From Lates calcarifer (lineage: Eukaryota; Chordata; Actinopteri; Centropomidae), in NCBI RefSeq assembly GCF_001640805.2, contig NC_066853.1:22751173-22815172 (forward strand): 64,000 nt of DNA, given 5' to 3'. The position numbers were made by a program, and so were the translations under genes. Shown here piece after piece: positions 49,343 to 62,034 of this stretch. Under the pieces are notes generated by a model that worked only from the letters and a program-made list of their open reading frames with translations, had not been told where the DNA came from and made no database searches. Numbering within the stretch: position 1 is the first letter of the stretch; the number at the start of each line of letters is the position of its first letter.

Positions 49343-52300
49343 GGTACATTGTTCCCAAGGTCATGCTGCTATATGTGTTAAGTATTTCGTCTTCCTGCTC
49401 CCTGGCATCGTATACACAAGTAACCACACACATGCACATTTCTTTAACTAGATTACTGTGCATAGTGCACCTCAAGTTCCATAAGACGGTGGCCTTGATT
49501 TCAAAATCCCAGCCATTCTAAAAGGATTACGCCACTGACACTTTTATTTGCTCAATGTGTTTTCAACCCCCTGTTTCACAGCTGGCTCAAGGCACCGCAT
49601 AAACTGTCCAGAGCAAAATTCTGCAGGGATCAAAAAGACCTGAGAAGCTGTCTCTTATGCAGAGTCCTTGTTCACCAGTGCACACACGCAGAGCTCACTT
49701 TAGGCCATCTGCAAATAAGAGACTCTTACTGAGCAGCGAGAGAGAGTCGAAGTGGATCAAATCAGAGTGTTTAACTGTGGCCATTTTCTATTCAGGATTT
49801 TATCTTTAGTTCTCTCTATACTTGCATGTGCATCCACCTGTAATAATGTGCAATGTGTACAAAAATAAATTAAGGGCAAAATACCATAAATAATAAAAAA
49901 CCAAACCAAAACTCAGTGTTATATAGCATGATGCCCCAAAACTAAAGAGTAAAAAAATTGCACGGTTTTTGGTTGTATGCACAACTGGAGCGTCCCATCT
50001 CGTTCAAGTCTGCCTTTCTGAAATGTCACAGCCCTCTTGAACATCGTACTAGCTGAGAAAAACACAACAGGATACAGGTGGATTAGAAGAGACAAATTCA
50101 TATAGAAAAAATCTACAAATGCCTTCCTGGATTAGCAGACTGAATTCCTGCCAACATCTATGATTATTTTAATTATTTAAAGAATAACTCCACACTAGAT
50201 TTTGGGACTCGCTTTGTGCGTTGTATAAGGCACAGACCCAATGTCCCCACTGACACATTCATAGACATTGATGCATGCTCCCACTACATTTGCAAGGCCC
50301 CTGATGGAGGTCCCACTGTGATTTAGGCTTAAAACATGATTAATGACATTAGCACAATTACTTGTGCTCAGTATTAAAGTATGTAAAAGTTGTAGAAACT
50401 AGTTCCAAACATCAGGATTTTTTAGATAAATGTACCATCTTTGTCTTTACTGCTTTTGTTTTATCATATTGTTTCAAACTCGGTCAAAACTTTGCTGCGT
50501 AGGTGTATCTCTTGACATGCTCCCAGTTCATGTGTGTGAGGAAAGCAGGAAGCTATAAATGCCATATCTCAAATTGTACATACAAGAATGGACCAGGATA
50601 ATGGCTCTCAAATGACGCACAGATGGAACATTTGTGACGGTGTAGCCATTTGATAAAGAGGGGTCATGATGGTAATGGCAAGTGCATTTTCAGCTCCTAT
50701 ACATCCACTCCCGGTCATTTGAATGGATGCTTTTAGTTTGTGTGTGTGTGAGCATGTGTGTGGATGTGTGTGCGCATGTGTGTAATGTAATGCATAACAC
50801 TCCTACATCTCTTTCTCTCTCTTTGTTTTTCTCACTCCTCCCCAGGGGCAGGGGGGTGGGGTGGTGGGGCAGAGTGACTGTGCAGTCAGCCTTTTCCCTA
50901 TCTCTGCAGGTTAATAAGCCCCCATCTGAAAGAGGAGCATCACATACAGTAGCACAGCCGCACAGTCACTTAAAGCACAGACGCAAACCCAGACAATTTG
51001 TATAGTGCTTCTTCCCCCTACCTCCTCTCTTTCTCCATCTCCTCTTTACTCTTGTATTCTCACTCCAGAGGGAGGGTCTACACTTCAGCCAAGGTGGATG
51101 GAAAACAAACTCATGATAAAAGCCTGACCTTTGTGTGGGGTCTATCATTTTGCTGCAGGGACAATGTTGAGGGGTAGAAGCGAGAGAAATGTCAAAACAA
51201 AAATGCCTTTGTTCACTGAGGTACAAATAAAGCTGGACTTTGATTTGTGGCAGCGCTTGCCTCGTCTCAGCGTTTCTCTTGTATGTAGTGCATGGTACGC
51301 CTGCTGCCGTAGGGGCGCCATTTCAGTTGGCGCGTCTATGGGTCATGTCAGAGGGTAGGGACAAACAATCTATATGTTTGTTCAGGTTGGAGGAATTGTT
51401 GGCTAAACCCTAAATGAATTGTGATTTTTTTTTCTGCTTATTTATGAACCTTTGAGCTCTGTCTCTTTGTGTGTTTTGCTTACCGCGGTCAGAGCACTCG
51501 CCGGGTGGTTTCACAGGGCAGTGTTTGCACATGCTGCTATGGATTTGTTGGCATCACTGTTGGCTCAGACGCTATGGGTTCCTGCTGCAACACCGCTCTA
51601 CTCTCCAAACGGCCAGTGAACCTTCCCCACCACCCTGCCGTGCGCTACCACACACACACACACTTGCACACACTAGACATCAGGCACCATGTGCTTGGAT
51701 CACGGCCAGAACATGCAACCTGCCGTTAGCCACAAAAGCACCACGCACACATACACAGAGATGGCCAGGTTTATATTCTACGTTGTACACACCTACACAC
51801 TCACACACACCTAGGGCAAACACAGGGTGAATCGTTAGGTTATTCCACTCTAAACAAAACTCAAAAAAGCATAGTGTGGTTTTGCTTTATCTCGCCCTGC
51901 CCAGGGCTATGAACAGCTCATAATCTCAAGAAACTAAATCCAAACAAAAGGTTGAACAGGGTGCAACAGGTGAATTATTTCCAGGCCACTTCATGATTTT
52001 CAATTACATCCCAGAGGTGGACATGAGGTGGTTTTTTTGGATGGCATAAAAGTGCGGAGTTTAGTTTCCATAGCATGTCCTCCAGAAACTGTTCTGAGAT
52101 GAGAGGACAGCAGAAGGGGCTCTGTATGAAGCATAGCAGAGGTCAGGATGTCAGTGTCTGAGAGGGACTGTGGAGGGCTGGCCTCAGTGTGACCCAGGTG
52201 TTTTGGCAGGAACACAGTTTCTTTTGCTGTATGCTCTGACTTAGTAATGAACTCACTTGTATTCTACCCAAGCACAAAGCTTTCTCGTATTTATTTGTTT

Positions 52301-52870
52301 GAGCTTTGGCAGCCGCTGTAGTTTGATCTTGTATTTGGTTCCCTTGTTCTATTTAACACTGCAAACACTGGCATGATGGTATAAATGAGCTGAGATTCAC
52401 CTCTCATCTGCTTTCAAGATCCTGGTTACTGTCGAGTTCCACCATTTTTCTCATTCATTATTATATTCTAACATGCTGTCAGTCAGCCTCTGCTTCATTC
52501 AAAAGCTGGTATCTGTTCTTTTTAATTTCATTAGAATTTCCCACAACTTATCCAGTACATTAAATGCATGTCTTTTTTGTAATTTTTGGTCACATAATGT
52601 AATATGAAGGGGAAATGAGAACATGAAAAATTGACTGTGTTCGTTATTGTTTTTTGCTTATTAGGTGACAAATGCAGAGACACCTACTGGCAAGTCTGGT
52701 TTATGTAAATAATAAGTATAAAGTACTCTGTGTAATAGACAGAGGGATACGCATATTGAAGGTGATACAATACCATGCATTTTGACAACAAGACAGAGCC
52801 TCTCAATTACAATCATGCGAAATATAATTTAGTAAAGATTAAAAACTGAAATAAAACAATAATTAGATAA

Positions 52871-53073
52871 TTAAAGGGGCACTTTAATCTTCACTTTCAT
52901 TGATTTTACAGATAGAGTACTACTCAACTTGCAGAAACATTTGTATACTGTCATCTGGGGCTTTGTAGGGAGCTTTCCACACGTCTGAGAAAATAACCCT
53001 GTCGAGTTTAAAAGATGTTAGTACTCAGCAGGCAGGGAGGACGCAAAACTAAATCACTGGAGTACCCCTCTAA
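52871..53073. mobile_element. Short MITE-like element
   Basis: The left end TTAAAGGGGCACT and right end AGTACCCCTCTAA are imperfect inverted repeats (9 of 11 core bases pair) about 200 bp apart. Inner words such as 'GGGGCTTTGTAGGGAGC' and 'GTTAGTACTCAGCAGGCAGG' recur in fish genomes, recalled from memory. No coding capacity. Confidence 0.6.
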
Positions 53074-53529
53074 TGAAGCTGAGCTAATATATTTCAGAAA
53101 TTAGAAGTCAAAATAAAAATTTCATGCACTATGTAATGTCAGTTTTATTAGCCTTTAGACTACATGTGTTACCCTTTAGTCTAGCTGAAAATCAAAATCA
53201 ATGTTAGCAACTTGAGGACTCAATGTATCTAGATGAGAAATCTACTTAGAAGCTTTCATATTTAATAAAGTCCTCTCCCGGCAGATGGTTCCTGTCAGCT
53301 CACTCTGAAGCACGAAGCCAGTGCGCCGAGTGCAAAGAAGATTAAAGTTTGCAAAGATCTCCAAGGTTCAACGAAGACACAGCTCACTGTAATGATGAAG
53401 TGGTTGAGTGGAAAGAAAAAAAAATAGCTGAGACACAGCTCGAAGTTGGCGGAGTGGAGAGGTTTCTCCATAATTTGCAGTGACCCGCTGATGGACATCT
53501 CTGAGCCTCTCCGAGCTGGCATGAGCTCC

Positions 53530-53940
53530 CAGCTTGCCGTGTAGCTGTAATTGCCTGTTGGTTGCAGTAATGGCTGGCTCTCTGCTACGTTTACTTTTCA
53601 TTATGCTGATGTATTCATCACAGCCCCTTTTGTTGACCTTATCAATCAGAGTTTAATTTCCTACAAATTTCTTTTTAATTACAACTGTTTCTCTTCCTCC
53701 CCTGTCCCCCTGGGGCCTGTTCAGATTGCAGTGCCTACCCGTTAAGAGGTGGCACCTGTCAGCGCAGTTACAGTGGCACACCTTCGCCTGGTCAGAGATT
53801 AATCAGCCATTATAGCACAGCCGCCATGCTCAGAGCCTCAAGTCAAATCCACGACTCTCGGTTTAATTGACAGTGAAATGGCGGAGGGAGATAGTCCCGC
53901 TGACCAGCAGTCAGCGGTAAAGGGCAGCTGAGTTCCAGCA
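53530..53940. promoter_or_regulatory. Candidate conserved intronic enhancer
   Basis: Repeat-free stretch with GATTAATC (Otx/homeodomain type) near 53798 and TTTAATTGACAG (homeodomain plus TALE-like) at 53862-53873. It also has an E-box-like CACCTG near 53753 and a more even base composition than the surrounding intron. Inference only. Confidence 0.28.
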
Positions 53941-56307
53941 TTCACCTTTCAGCTGTCACACTAGCTGATTATATTAGTCTGTACAGGTTTGATAACTGTA
54001 TCCCTCAAACCCTGTAATTAAATAGATTTGAAGAACAAAAATGATTCAGTGGCCTTTAAGTCCACTCAATTGAGAAAAGACAAGCAAGCACTTATAATTG
54101 ACACGTATTAATATTACACTTTATTCAGTTGCTAGAGCAGAGAATATAGATCAGCTGAAAGCGGTAAAAGTCTTATTAAACAAAATAAAGAAAAATAAAG
54201 TTAAAGGTTAAAATAAGGTTACTTTCTGAGCAATATTATATTAAGTGAAACAATTTTGTCTTGTCTGCCTTGAAGCCAGTTAACAAAATTCACCCTGCTG
54301 CTTTTCCCCTGTGTGACACAGTAGCAAAAGGTCATGGTATTTGAATCCCAGCTCATGTCTAAATAAGAAAACACAACAATCTTGTATGAGCACTTTCCTC
54401 TGCTTGTTTACACATAAAACAGAAAATGGTGTGCATCATTCCTGCTCTCTCCTTAAGATGTTAAAAGGCCTTGCATCTTAAGCTGGTGTTGTTCAGCCAC
54501 AAAGTTTCATAAGATGCTGGCAAGCTGACCTCCCCCCATTCACAAACAGAACTTATCGCGTGGTGTTTACTGAATGCTTTTAGTAGCCAATGAAGGTGTT
54601 TGCTTTTAAAAATTGGGGTCACTTGGAGTGCAGCTCAGGCCTCTTTTGTGTGTGTGTGTTTATGTGTGTGTGTTTGCTGATTTTTCTGTTTTTAAGCACA
54701 CATCCTATCAGAGGGTGTCTGAGGCCTGAAGGAGTCGTAGATGAGCACAGCACAGTTCAATCAAAGTGTCAAAAGGACAAATCTTCTCATTGGTGTGTGT
54801 CATTACCTCGCAAAGGCTTGAAGACCTTTAGTGAAGAGAGCAACTCTGAGAGGTGCTGCTTTCTGACTCTACCTGCAGAGTTAAATGATGCAGCCAAACT
54901 CGGCCGTGTGTGGTGTCATGTTCCCTTTATATCGACTCGAGGATTAACTGCATTTAGTTGATTCAAGTGCCCATGGAGTATGTAGCTAAGCACTAAGTAT
55001 CAAGGCCTTCGTGCTGGCAGCCGTGACTTCAATCGCAGTAAGCCCTTGCAATGTTTCCCCTAGGAATCTCTGGAACTGATGATCTGGCTCATATCTCCAC
55101 TCCCATTCTCCCCTCCACCCCTTTTCGACCTCTGATAGTCTGCATTATTTTCACGAAGAGAGGAGCATATCCATCCACTTTGTGAAAATGACTTAGGGGC
55201 ATGTCTCAAGCTGTCAGTCCATGGGCCCCATTCTATTAAGACACTGTCAGCATTGTATTTCTTACCAGTGATTGGATGAGCTGCTGCTGTGGGTAAGGGG
55301 TGGGGTTGACATGTAGGTGGCACCCCATCGAGAAACTGTGGCGATTATTGGAGGTGGATTCTTCTTTAATGTCCTCATCACTCCTGGTGAAAAACCATTC
55401 AAACCCACACACACACAGACCAGCAGGGCTGTGAGATGTCATTAACCTGTGATGGCAATTGTAGCTAGGCCACGTTGAGTGATGGAAAGATTCACTGGGA
55501 GTAGTGACATCACAGAGGTTATCAGTGTGAAGATATCATCAGACAAAACTGTGATGTTCAGTCGTCTGCCACTATTGTCACAAGTTGCAAAGCTTATGAC
55601 TCTTAATTTTCTCAATTTTCACTGCTATATCAGGGCACTGCAGCTGGATCGCTTTGCGCTCTCACAATAGAAAATTTTGGTAATGCTGATAACAGAGCAT
55701 TTAGGTCAGTCTGACACTGTTAAGTAGTCACGGTGAGCAGCATCAAAGCTTCAAGGATTTAAAGGTCAAGAGGGCTCCTAAGCTGTGAGAAGACTGAATA
55801 TGAAGTTGGATAGGCGCCTTCAGTTCCCCAGACTCCTCATTAATTGTCACGCATGGTGCTCAAATAGTGTTATACCCTGTATTACACATTTATTGGGGTT
55901 GTGGACTTGTCCAGAGTCAGAGCAGCAGATTAGCTTTTTTTTAACCTGCTTTCAAATTTCTTGCTTTCTATTTTTCCTTATGATTACACACTTCCACTGT
56001 CCTGCTGAAAGAGGAGATAAGTTGTTCCTGTTTTGTTCCAGAAGCCAGTTCTTAATTAAGAACCAGTGTACTAATTATTCTGTATGTGTATCACAATATA
56101 TTCCACAAAATACCCCTAAAAGATCCTTTTTCGACAGGTTTGTCTCTTTTAGCCCCAGCTTTGGCAGGTATGGCATGTACACATCACGTTTCCCCTTGAA
56201 ACTCCTATACAGCAGTGTCAGCAAGCTATTCATTTTCTAAATGACATGGTTTGGCATTTAAAGTTGAAATCCAGTATCATTTTACCCCTCACTGTTGTAG
56301 CAAACTC

Positions 56308-56470
56308 ATGCATATTTATCATGGCCTAATAGACTAATGTGTTCCTATCTCTCTTCGCATGTAAATGATCCCTCCTCTGTATCGGGGCCGTTAGCCATGC
56401 TTTCTGGGCTGACACTCATTAATATGCATCTCTGCAGTGTTAGCATGTTTTCCATAGGTCTCACTAGTTT
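56308..56470. promoter_or_regulatory. Candidate conserved intronic element with octamer-like words
   Basis: It contains ATGCATATTTAT near 56309, CATGTAAATGAT near 56359 and CATTAATATGCAT at 56417-56429. These resemble POU and homeodomain sites within repeat-free sequence. Inference only. Confidence 0.25.
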
Positions 56471-56689
56471 CTTACTGCTACCAAGAGACTTCATCTAACA
56501 GGTTAGAGATGCATTCATTTCAGTTTATTTAACTGGATGTTAAGTTACACGACAAACTGAATATTGGTATGGTAACTTTTTTTTATACAATTGAATCTTC
56601 ATTGGTTTGCTAAGTATACATCCCTACAACTAGCACTAAAAACTGCATAAGATGAATTTTTCAATCATTTGCCACAGACCCAAAAGGAA

Positions 56690-57150
56690 GTTCCAAGAGT
56701 TTAACGAACAAAACTAATTTTACGTAACTTAACATTGCTGACTATTTTTCCTATTTAGTCATTACTTTTAGCTTTTTAGCCAATAACTTGAAACATTTAT
56801 CCATTACTTTTTGGTAGTAATTGCAAGTGTTTGTTAGCTAACTATTTAAACTATTTATCCATTACTTTTAGCTAAGTATTTCTGACTTCTCTTCAGGTTG
56901 CTAACTAGTTAGGGTTAGGGTCGGTGTCAGTGTTAACATATCATGTTAATGTGTTGTAATCATTACATCATTACACTAATTGTGCCATATACAGTATGTA
57001 TATAAGGTTATTTTCCTCTTAACGCAGATATGTCAGTTTATATTTTTTTTATAATTTTAAAAAAATCTAATTAGTTAAGTTACTCCACAGTCTTTCCATA
57101 AAACCAAAGTACCTCCAAGTACAACTGATTGGGAATTGCTGCTTTAGAGC
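56690..57150. repeat. AT-rich interspersed repeat with degenerate tandem units
   Basis: Three related words, CTATTTAGTCATTACTTTTA (56751), ACATTTATCCATTACTTTTT (56793) and CTATTTATCCATTACTTTTA (56851), are spaced 42-58 bases apart. The downstream phrase 'CAAAGTACCTCCAAGTACAA' also recurs in fish DNA. Family not assigned. Confidence 0.45.
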
Positions 57151-58157
57151 GATAGAGTACTGTCAATCAAAGCAGAGAAAACATGCAATCACATTGTATG
57201 GAAGTGATGAAAATAAAATTAAATGCAGCTGCATTTGTTTCACAACAACAATGAAGTGTTCCTTTTGTGCTCACATTGAAAGAGTATGATGCCCTGTAAC
57301 ATTTGTCTGTTTGGGTTGCTTGGAAAGTTCATTTTTAGGATTGCCAAGTGGCTTTTACTGGCATTCAGTGAATAATTGAAGTAGTGTGTAATAATGTTTT
57401 CTTGATTAGCACTTAGAAAGATTAATATTTCTGGTTTTCCTTTCACTGAATGGAGAGTAATTATTGCCTATGCATTTCATTTAAACCGCGTTTTTTAAAG
57501 CAGTGTTTCTCAGGGAACCTTAAATTACCGCTTTCCTTTGTGTCATTTTCAATCCATCAACTTGAACTTGAACTTTAAAAAGCGGACAAAATGTAACTGT
57601 GAATGGATTTTTTCTGGCCCAGCTAAAAAGCATTAAGAAGGACTTAAGGGGTTCCAGTTTTTCTGTACTCTTTTTCTTCTTCTTTTGAATATAAGATGGG
57701 AAACAAATGGCAAGTTGGTCGGCATGGTGCTGCACACAGCCCAGGGGGCCGTTACTCATTATGGCCCTTAATCAGGCCCTCAGCTCATGAACTTTGTTTT
57801 GACTTGGCCTTGGATACAGTTTTCTGCTGGCAGCACTGTGGTGGTCATTGATCAAGCGTGGCACTGTGCTTTGAAACCTGCAGGGAATGTTTGAAGGAAG
57901 AAAAGAACAAAAGAGAAAAAAGAAGTAGCAGGGGAGATTAGCAAAATAAGAACGTCTTGTAGAAACTGAGGCTGGAGGAGCTTTGCCAAGAACAGAGTAA
58001 GATGTGCATGTATTCTTGGTGCAGTGTACTGTATTTGTCAAAGTTACACTGTTTACCTGTGGATAGTTTTTCAGTTGAAATGAAATTGAAAATGTACTGT
58101 TTATGTCAGCATGCTAAGACTGACAGTTCTGTTGTACCTTGTAGCACAAGTATTTCA

Positions 58158-58186
58158 CTGACACCTCACACTCTCTGCCTCCACAG
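58158..58186 (+). other. clstn2: Splice acceptor of the clstn2 exon
   Basis: A CTGAC branch-point-like motif at 58158-58162 is followed by a pyrimidine-rich tract with no other AG until the CAG ending at 58186. The distance from the putative branch A (58161) to the acceptor AG is about 25 bases, typical of vertebrate introns. The acceptor phase (two bases before the AAT codon) agrees with calsyntenin coding sequence. The branch point itself is inferred. Confidence 0.8.
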
Positions 58187-58309
58187 TGAATAAACACAAG
58201 CCGTGGATTGAGACATCGTACCATGGGGTGATCACTGAAAACACTGACATCGTTCTGCTGGATCCTCCTCTGGTGGCCCTGGATAAAGACGCCCCCATTC
58301 CTTACGCAG
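58187..58309 (+). CDS. clstn2: Calsyntenin-2 internal coding exon (second coding exon)
   Basis: Calsyntenins are type I membrane proteins of the postsynaptic and secretory pathway, with two N-terminal cadherin repeats, a LamG-like domain, one membrane span and an acidic kinesin-binding tail. This exon carries 40 complete codons plus one split codon at each end (2 bases at the start, 1 at the end), so it is a symmetric phase 1-1 exon of 123 bp. It reads from NKHKPWIETSYHG to LDKDAPIPYA, the segment just after the signal peptide and leading into the first cadherin repeat. The NKHKPW start and the ALDKDAP motif are shared by all calsyntenins; TSYHGVITEN fits family member 2 better than 1 or 3, from memory of the family. 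The exon is flanked by a pyrimidine-rich acceptor ending in CAG and a GTATGG donor. The GTG at 58186-58188 is not a start; its G belongs to the intron. The paralogue call is less certain than the family call. Confidence 0.93.
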
Positions 58310-58315
58310 GTATGG
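58310..58315 (+). other. clstn2: Splice donor of the clstn2 exon
   Basis: CAG|GTATGG gives a standard GT donor immediately after the first base of the Gly codon expected in the family (A-G-E in other calsyntenins). Beyond it the reading frame stays open to 58464, but the residues no longer resemble any calsyntenin, which places the boundary here. Confidence 0.85.
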
Positions 58316-58912
58316 TACATTGCAGTCCTAATGGATGCCAACTGGAGAACGATCATAGCAATATGGGTAAAGGTGGGCTACCTCAGAGCAAATGGGAGCA
58401 GTTAATGATGATGGAGGTGTTAATCCGCACAGGAACACATAGCTGCAGGATGTACTTACATTAAGGATATAAACCATATAAAGCTGTCATGTGATGTGAT
58501 GTGATATCATGGTGACGGAGCTTAAATTGGCTTCATGTAGTATAACTCCTGCATCACAGCTTTTTCATAGTGTTGCTGCGCTGTGCAGCAACCATTTAAT
58601 CCAATAATTTCCAGGAAGCACACATCACAGACAGGACTCATATTTCATATTTTTTTAATGGAAAGTGGTCCAAATAAGGCCCATGAAGGCTGAGGACACT
58701 GAAAAAAGGAATCAAACCGGATTAGATTCTTCCCACTTTGTGACGATTCCAGCTCATCTAAAGGGTGCCAGCTCTTGTGGGAGGACGTTAGCTGGAGGCT
58801 GTTGGCGAGCCCGGCCAGCCTATCTCCTGCCAGGTTGCTAATGTGGCCAAGGCCCTAGCATGGGTCTGCGACACAGGGCTGGAGCCCACTCACCGAGGCC
58901 CTCGAGCTGGGC

Positions 58913-58932
58913 TGGATGGATGGATGGATGGA
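58913..58932. repeat. (TGGA)n microsatellite
   Basis: Four to five tandem TGGA units. Confidence 0.85.
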
Positions 58933-59008
58933 GAGGAAGTGAATTTGTGTGCAAGCGTGCAAGTGTGTATGTTTACTAAAACATTTTTTTTCATTCTTTG
59001 CTATCCTC

Positions 59009-59040
59009 TGTGTGTGTGTGTGTGTGTGTGTGTCTGTGTG
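59009..59040. repeat. (TG)n microsatellite
   Basis: TG run of about 32 bp with one CT interruption. Confidence 0.95.
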
Positions 59041-60750
59041 CACGTATGCTGTGGCATGGCCTGAGGGGGCTCACTGTAATGGCCACCCTACAGGGAGAAA
59101 GAGAGAAAATGATGAGACAGTAGGGAGGGTAGCTGGCTGACCAGCATATGTCCTCTGGCTCTCCACAGACTGACAGCCACACAACGAGAAACTGCACACA
59201 CGGACTCACACACACACAGTAGGCAGAGCATGTGGGTATTCCTGGATTTCCTACATGAGAGTGCTGGGATTTCTCACAAAATTATTAACAAACAGGAACG
59301 TTAACATCACCAGTCTGACTTTATCTGCCTTTCCTGCTATCTCTTATCAGTTCTCATTTCTCTATTGCCACTGTCTTTTTTCCCCTAGTTCCCACTCCCA
59401 ACATAATTTATATATCTCCCCTCCCTCCCTGTGTAAATTTTGAACTACCCAAACAAACCTACACACACTGAACCACTCCCCCTCTTTTCTCTACCTCCTA
59501 AAGCAGTGATTTCCAACCAGGCAGATACGGTTCAGGGCAGTAAACAGTTATCCAGTAATTGGCTGAGGTGAATCTGAGCCTCTTCCACCAAATTGCTGGG
59601 GTGGAGTGGCAGGGCAGTGCACAGGTAGAGGTTAAGCCTCATTTATTAGGGCAGCCAGGTTTTAATTACAGTACATCTAAGACACAGACAAGTGATGTCT
59701 GACTGGCGGCGCTCACGCTGCTCAGTGGGTGATTGCAAGAACCATAATACACTGGAAACACCTTCATTTATTAGCTCATGAAATCACACCTGCTTCAGCA
59801 CATTAACACTGCACATATTTCAAAGATGTGATTTTTATGCACATACATATCCAGCAAATATTGTATTGTTGAATATTTGTTAATATGCATGACTTGATAA
59901 TATTTTTTCCATCTGTTTGTACCTGAGAACACCTCACAATCCAGATTAATTCAGCAGAAAAATACCAATAAGCGCCCACTATTTCCTTGCGAGTTTTTTA
60001 CATCACTCCAAACCTTTCCAGTAATCGTCTCGGAATGCTGAGCAGGGTGCAACCGTCACCACCCTCACTGGTCTGGAACAACAGGAAATGTGGCACTGCT
60101 GTGTCTGGAAGCTGGTGAAGACTGACATCAGCCATCACTGCAGTGCTACAGCAGCTCACAAACTTCAAAATCACAGCGACAGCATGTCAGAAAGAGTGAA
60201 AAGCACAGGTATAGATGAACTCACTGCTTTATGCACGAATACTATGCTAGGTCTGACAAAATGCAGGTTTCTTGCCCTAGGAAATGGAAAATACAAGAAG
60301 GTAGGTGGTACAAACAGATATATGCAACAGATGACATCAAGAAAACACACTTTGATGTGCATCTTTAGCTTTCTACCACACCTGAGCCTATTTTTTATTC
60401 ATGAGTTACACATGTATTCACAAAACTTGTCGGGAGCTTATGCTTCTAGTCTGTCACAATATATAACTTTATTAGTTGACAAGTGCCTGCATGAACTCAG
60501 TCAGTCATCAACTTGAGATTTTCCATTTCAGTGACAGCTATACGTGGAGTTGAAATTGTGCTTGAAAAGCAAAAAGCACCAGAGTGATGTTTCAGCTTGG
60601 TAAACCTAGGCCTTATATAGTATAGTACCAATCCTGTAACCTGACAAAGTGTGGACATAGGGCGATTCTGCAAAACAGTCATTGTCAATGTTTATTAGAG
60701 CAAATTATTTCTACTGTATCCATGCATGTAGTCTGATGTCAATACAATAT

Positions 60751-60781
60751 CCATACTGTAGTTAATGCAGATACAGTATGG
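60751..60781. other. Perfect 10-bp inverted repeat
   Basis: CCATACTGTA (60751-60760) and TACAGTATGG (60772-60781) are exact reverse complements separated by an 11-base loop. The stem is too short for a microRNA precursor and no poly-T terminator follows. Confidence 0.7.
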
Positions 60782-61994
60782 TCAGGTTAGGCAACTAAAA
60801 CTCAGGATTATCAAATGTTCATGAATGTGGTTAGCCAAAATTAGATGTAATTCTGGGATGTGATACAAATTCTATCAGCCCAAATGCCATTTAATCATCA
60901 GTATGCTCCATGAAGTATTGGTTGAAAGGTCAAACAGCTTCTGAATGATGGAAATGGGTGTTCCTGCATTTGCCAATGTCTTTAACTTTCCAACCTGGTA
61001 TCCCCAAATGGCACACAAATAACAGGCCAGTTTCCTTAAGTTATAACCCAAATAGTCATAGTCCTAACCCTACTCCTAACCCAAAAAGTCTAAAATGTCT
61101 AGACATTACATGCAAGTACAAGAGCATTAATGTCTTCTAGTCTGAAAGAATGCACTATTATACACATATTTAAGTATTTTTCCCCTCTCTATGATGACAG
61201 GCTTCTCCCTCCAATAAGAGTTTTGCCCTCCAACATATGGAAACACAAAACTGCATGGCATATAAGATGGATGGTGTACAATCTAGTCTATTTTAAGCAT
61301 GCTCCCACCTTTCTACCTCTCTACATAAAAGGCACACCAGTTCCTCTTTTGTCAGTGAATGTTGGCACTGAACATAAATTCTGTGCTACATGATTGTCAA
61401 ACAAGAATGGTAGAAAATGAAAAAAATGCAGGTTGCTTTTGTAATGTAACAAACGCATTCGCCAAATGACTAGTGATCAGCGCATTCAAAACATTTCACC
61501 TTGTCACTTTGCTTGACAACGAGAGTTAAACGTTAACAATGTGCAAATGTAAAGAACACTATGAAATATTCACTACTTTTTCAAGTGGGTTTTTTGTACT
61601 CTGAACTCCACAGTGATAGATAATGTGTGAGACCAACTCCGTTAGGTTGAAGCATCTTTTTAAGGAGACTTCCACCTCTGTACTGAGTGGGTTACTAAAG
61701 TGCAGGGTTAGCAAGGTTAATGGGCAAAGCTTTGCTGAGTACTGTTATTTGACACAGGTCAGCTGGTTGTCAGTCACTCCTGGTTTTCTGTTGTGTGACA
61801 AACAGATACTGACACCTATGCATTTTCTTATGACATAACACACTATTCATTTCTAAATCCTTCACTTTCACTGGTCCCCAGAGCACTGTGGTTTTTGTTT
61901 GAATGCCCAGCTAATATCTCACCAGTGACCCATGTAGCCTACTCATACACTGCTCAGCCAGCACTGGTAGGTAAAACAGGTTCACAAGACCTCT

Positions 61995-61999
<5 letters not shown>

Positions 62000-62029
<30 letters not shown>
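62000..62029. repeat. (CA)n microsatellite
   Basis: Uninterrupted CA run of about 30 bp. Confidence 0.95.

Positions 62030-62034
<5 letters not shown>

Larger units (their letters stand above)
47310..52868. other. Intronic sequence without recognised gene
   Basis: It contains the TG tract at 48964, the A run at 49327 and CA-rich sequence near 51650-51810. A segment from 50178 ('AAAGAATAACTCCACACTAG') may be the start of a further nonautonomous repeat. No exon was recognised. Confidence 0.45.
53080..58150. other. Intronic sequence upstream of the clstn2 exon
   Basis: It includes two candidate conserved blocks and a tandem-repeat-bearing element, listed separately. Short frames such as 54590-54961 and 55785-56240 have no recognisable motif. 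Confidence 0.5.
1..58186 (+). other. clstn2: Partial first intron of clstn2
   Basis: No other exon could be recognised upstream of 58187. The stretch holds only short unconserved reading frames, microsatellites and degraded mobile elements. Calsyntenin-2 genes in other vertebrates are known for very long 5' introns, so the whole segment is read as one intron whose 5' end lies outside the window. A non-coding RNA or an alternative first exon cannot be excluded from sequence alone. Confidence 0.7.

Noticed and set aside
56908..56923. TTAGGG-like words suggesting a telomeric tract
   Set aside because: Only about two units (GTTAGGGTTAGGG), well within chance for an AT-rich repeat. The CCCTAACCCTAAGG word at 31926 belongs to the LINE fragment.
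58186..58464. 92-codon frame beginning with GTG at the exon
   Set aside because: The GTG spans the acceptor site and the 3' part reads through the donor into the intron. Only 58187-58309 is real coding sequence.
60751..60781. Hairpin as a possible microRNA
   Set aside because: The stem is only 10 bp with an 11-base loop; a microRNA precursor needs a stem of roughly 22 bp or more.
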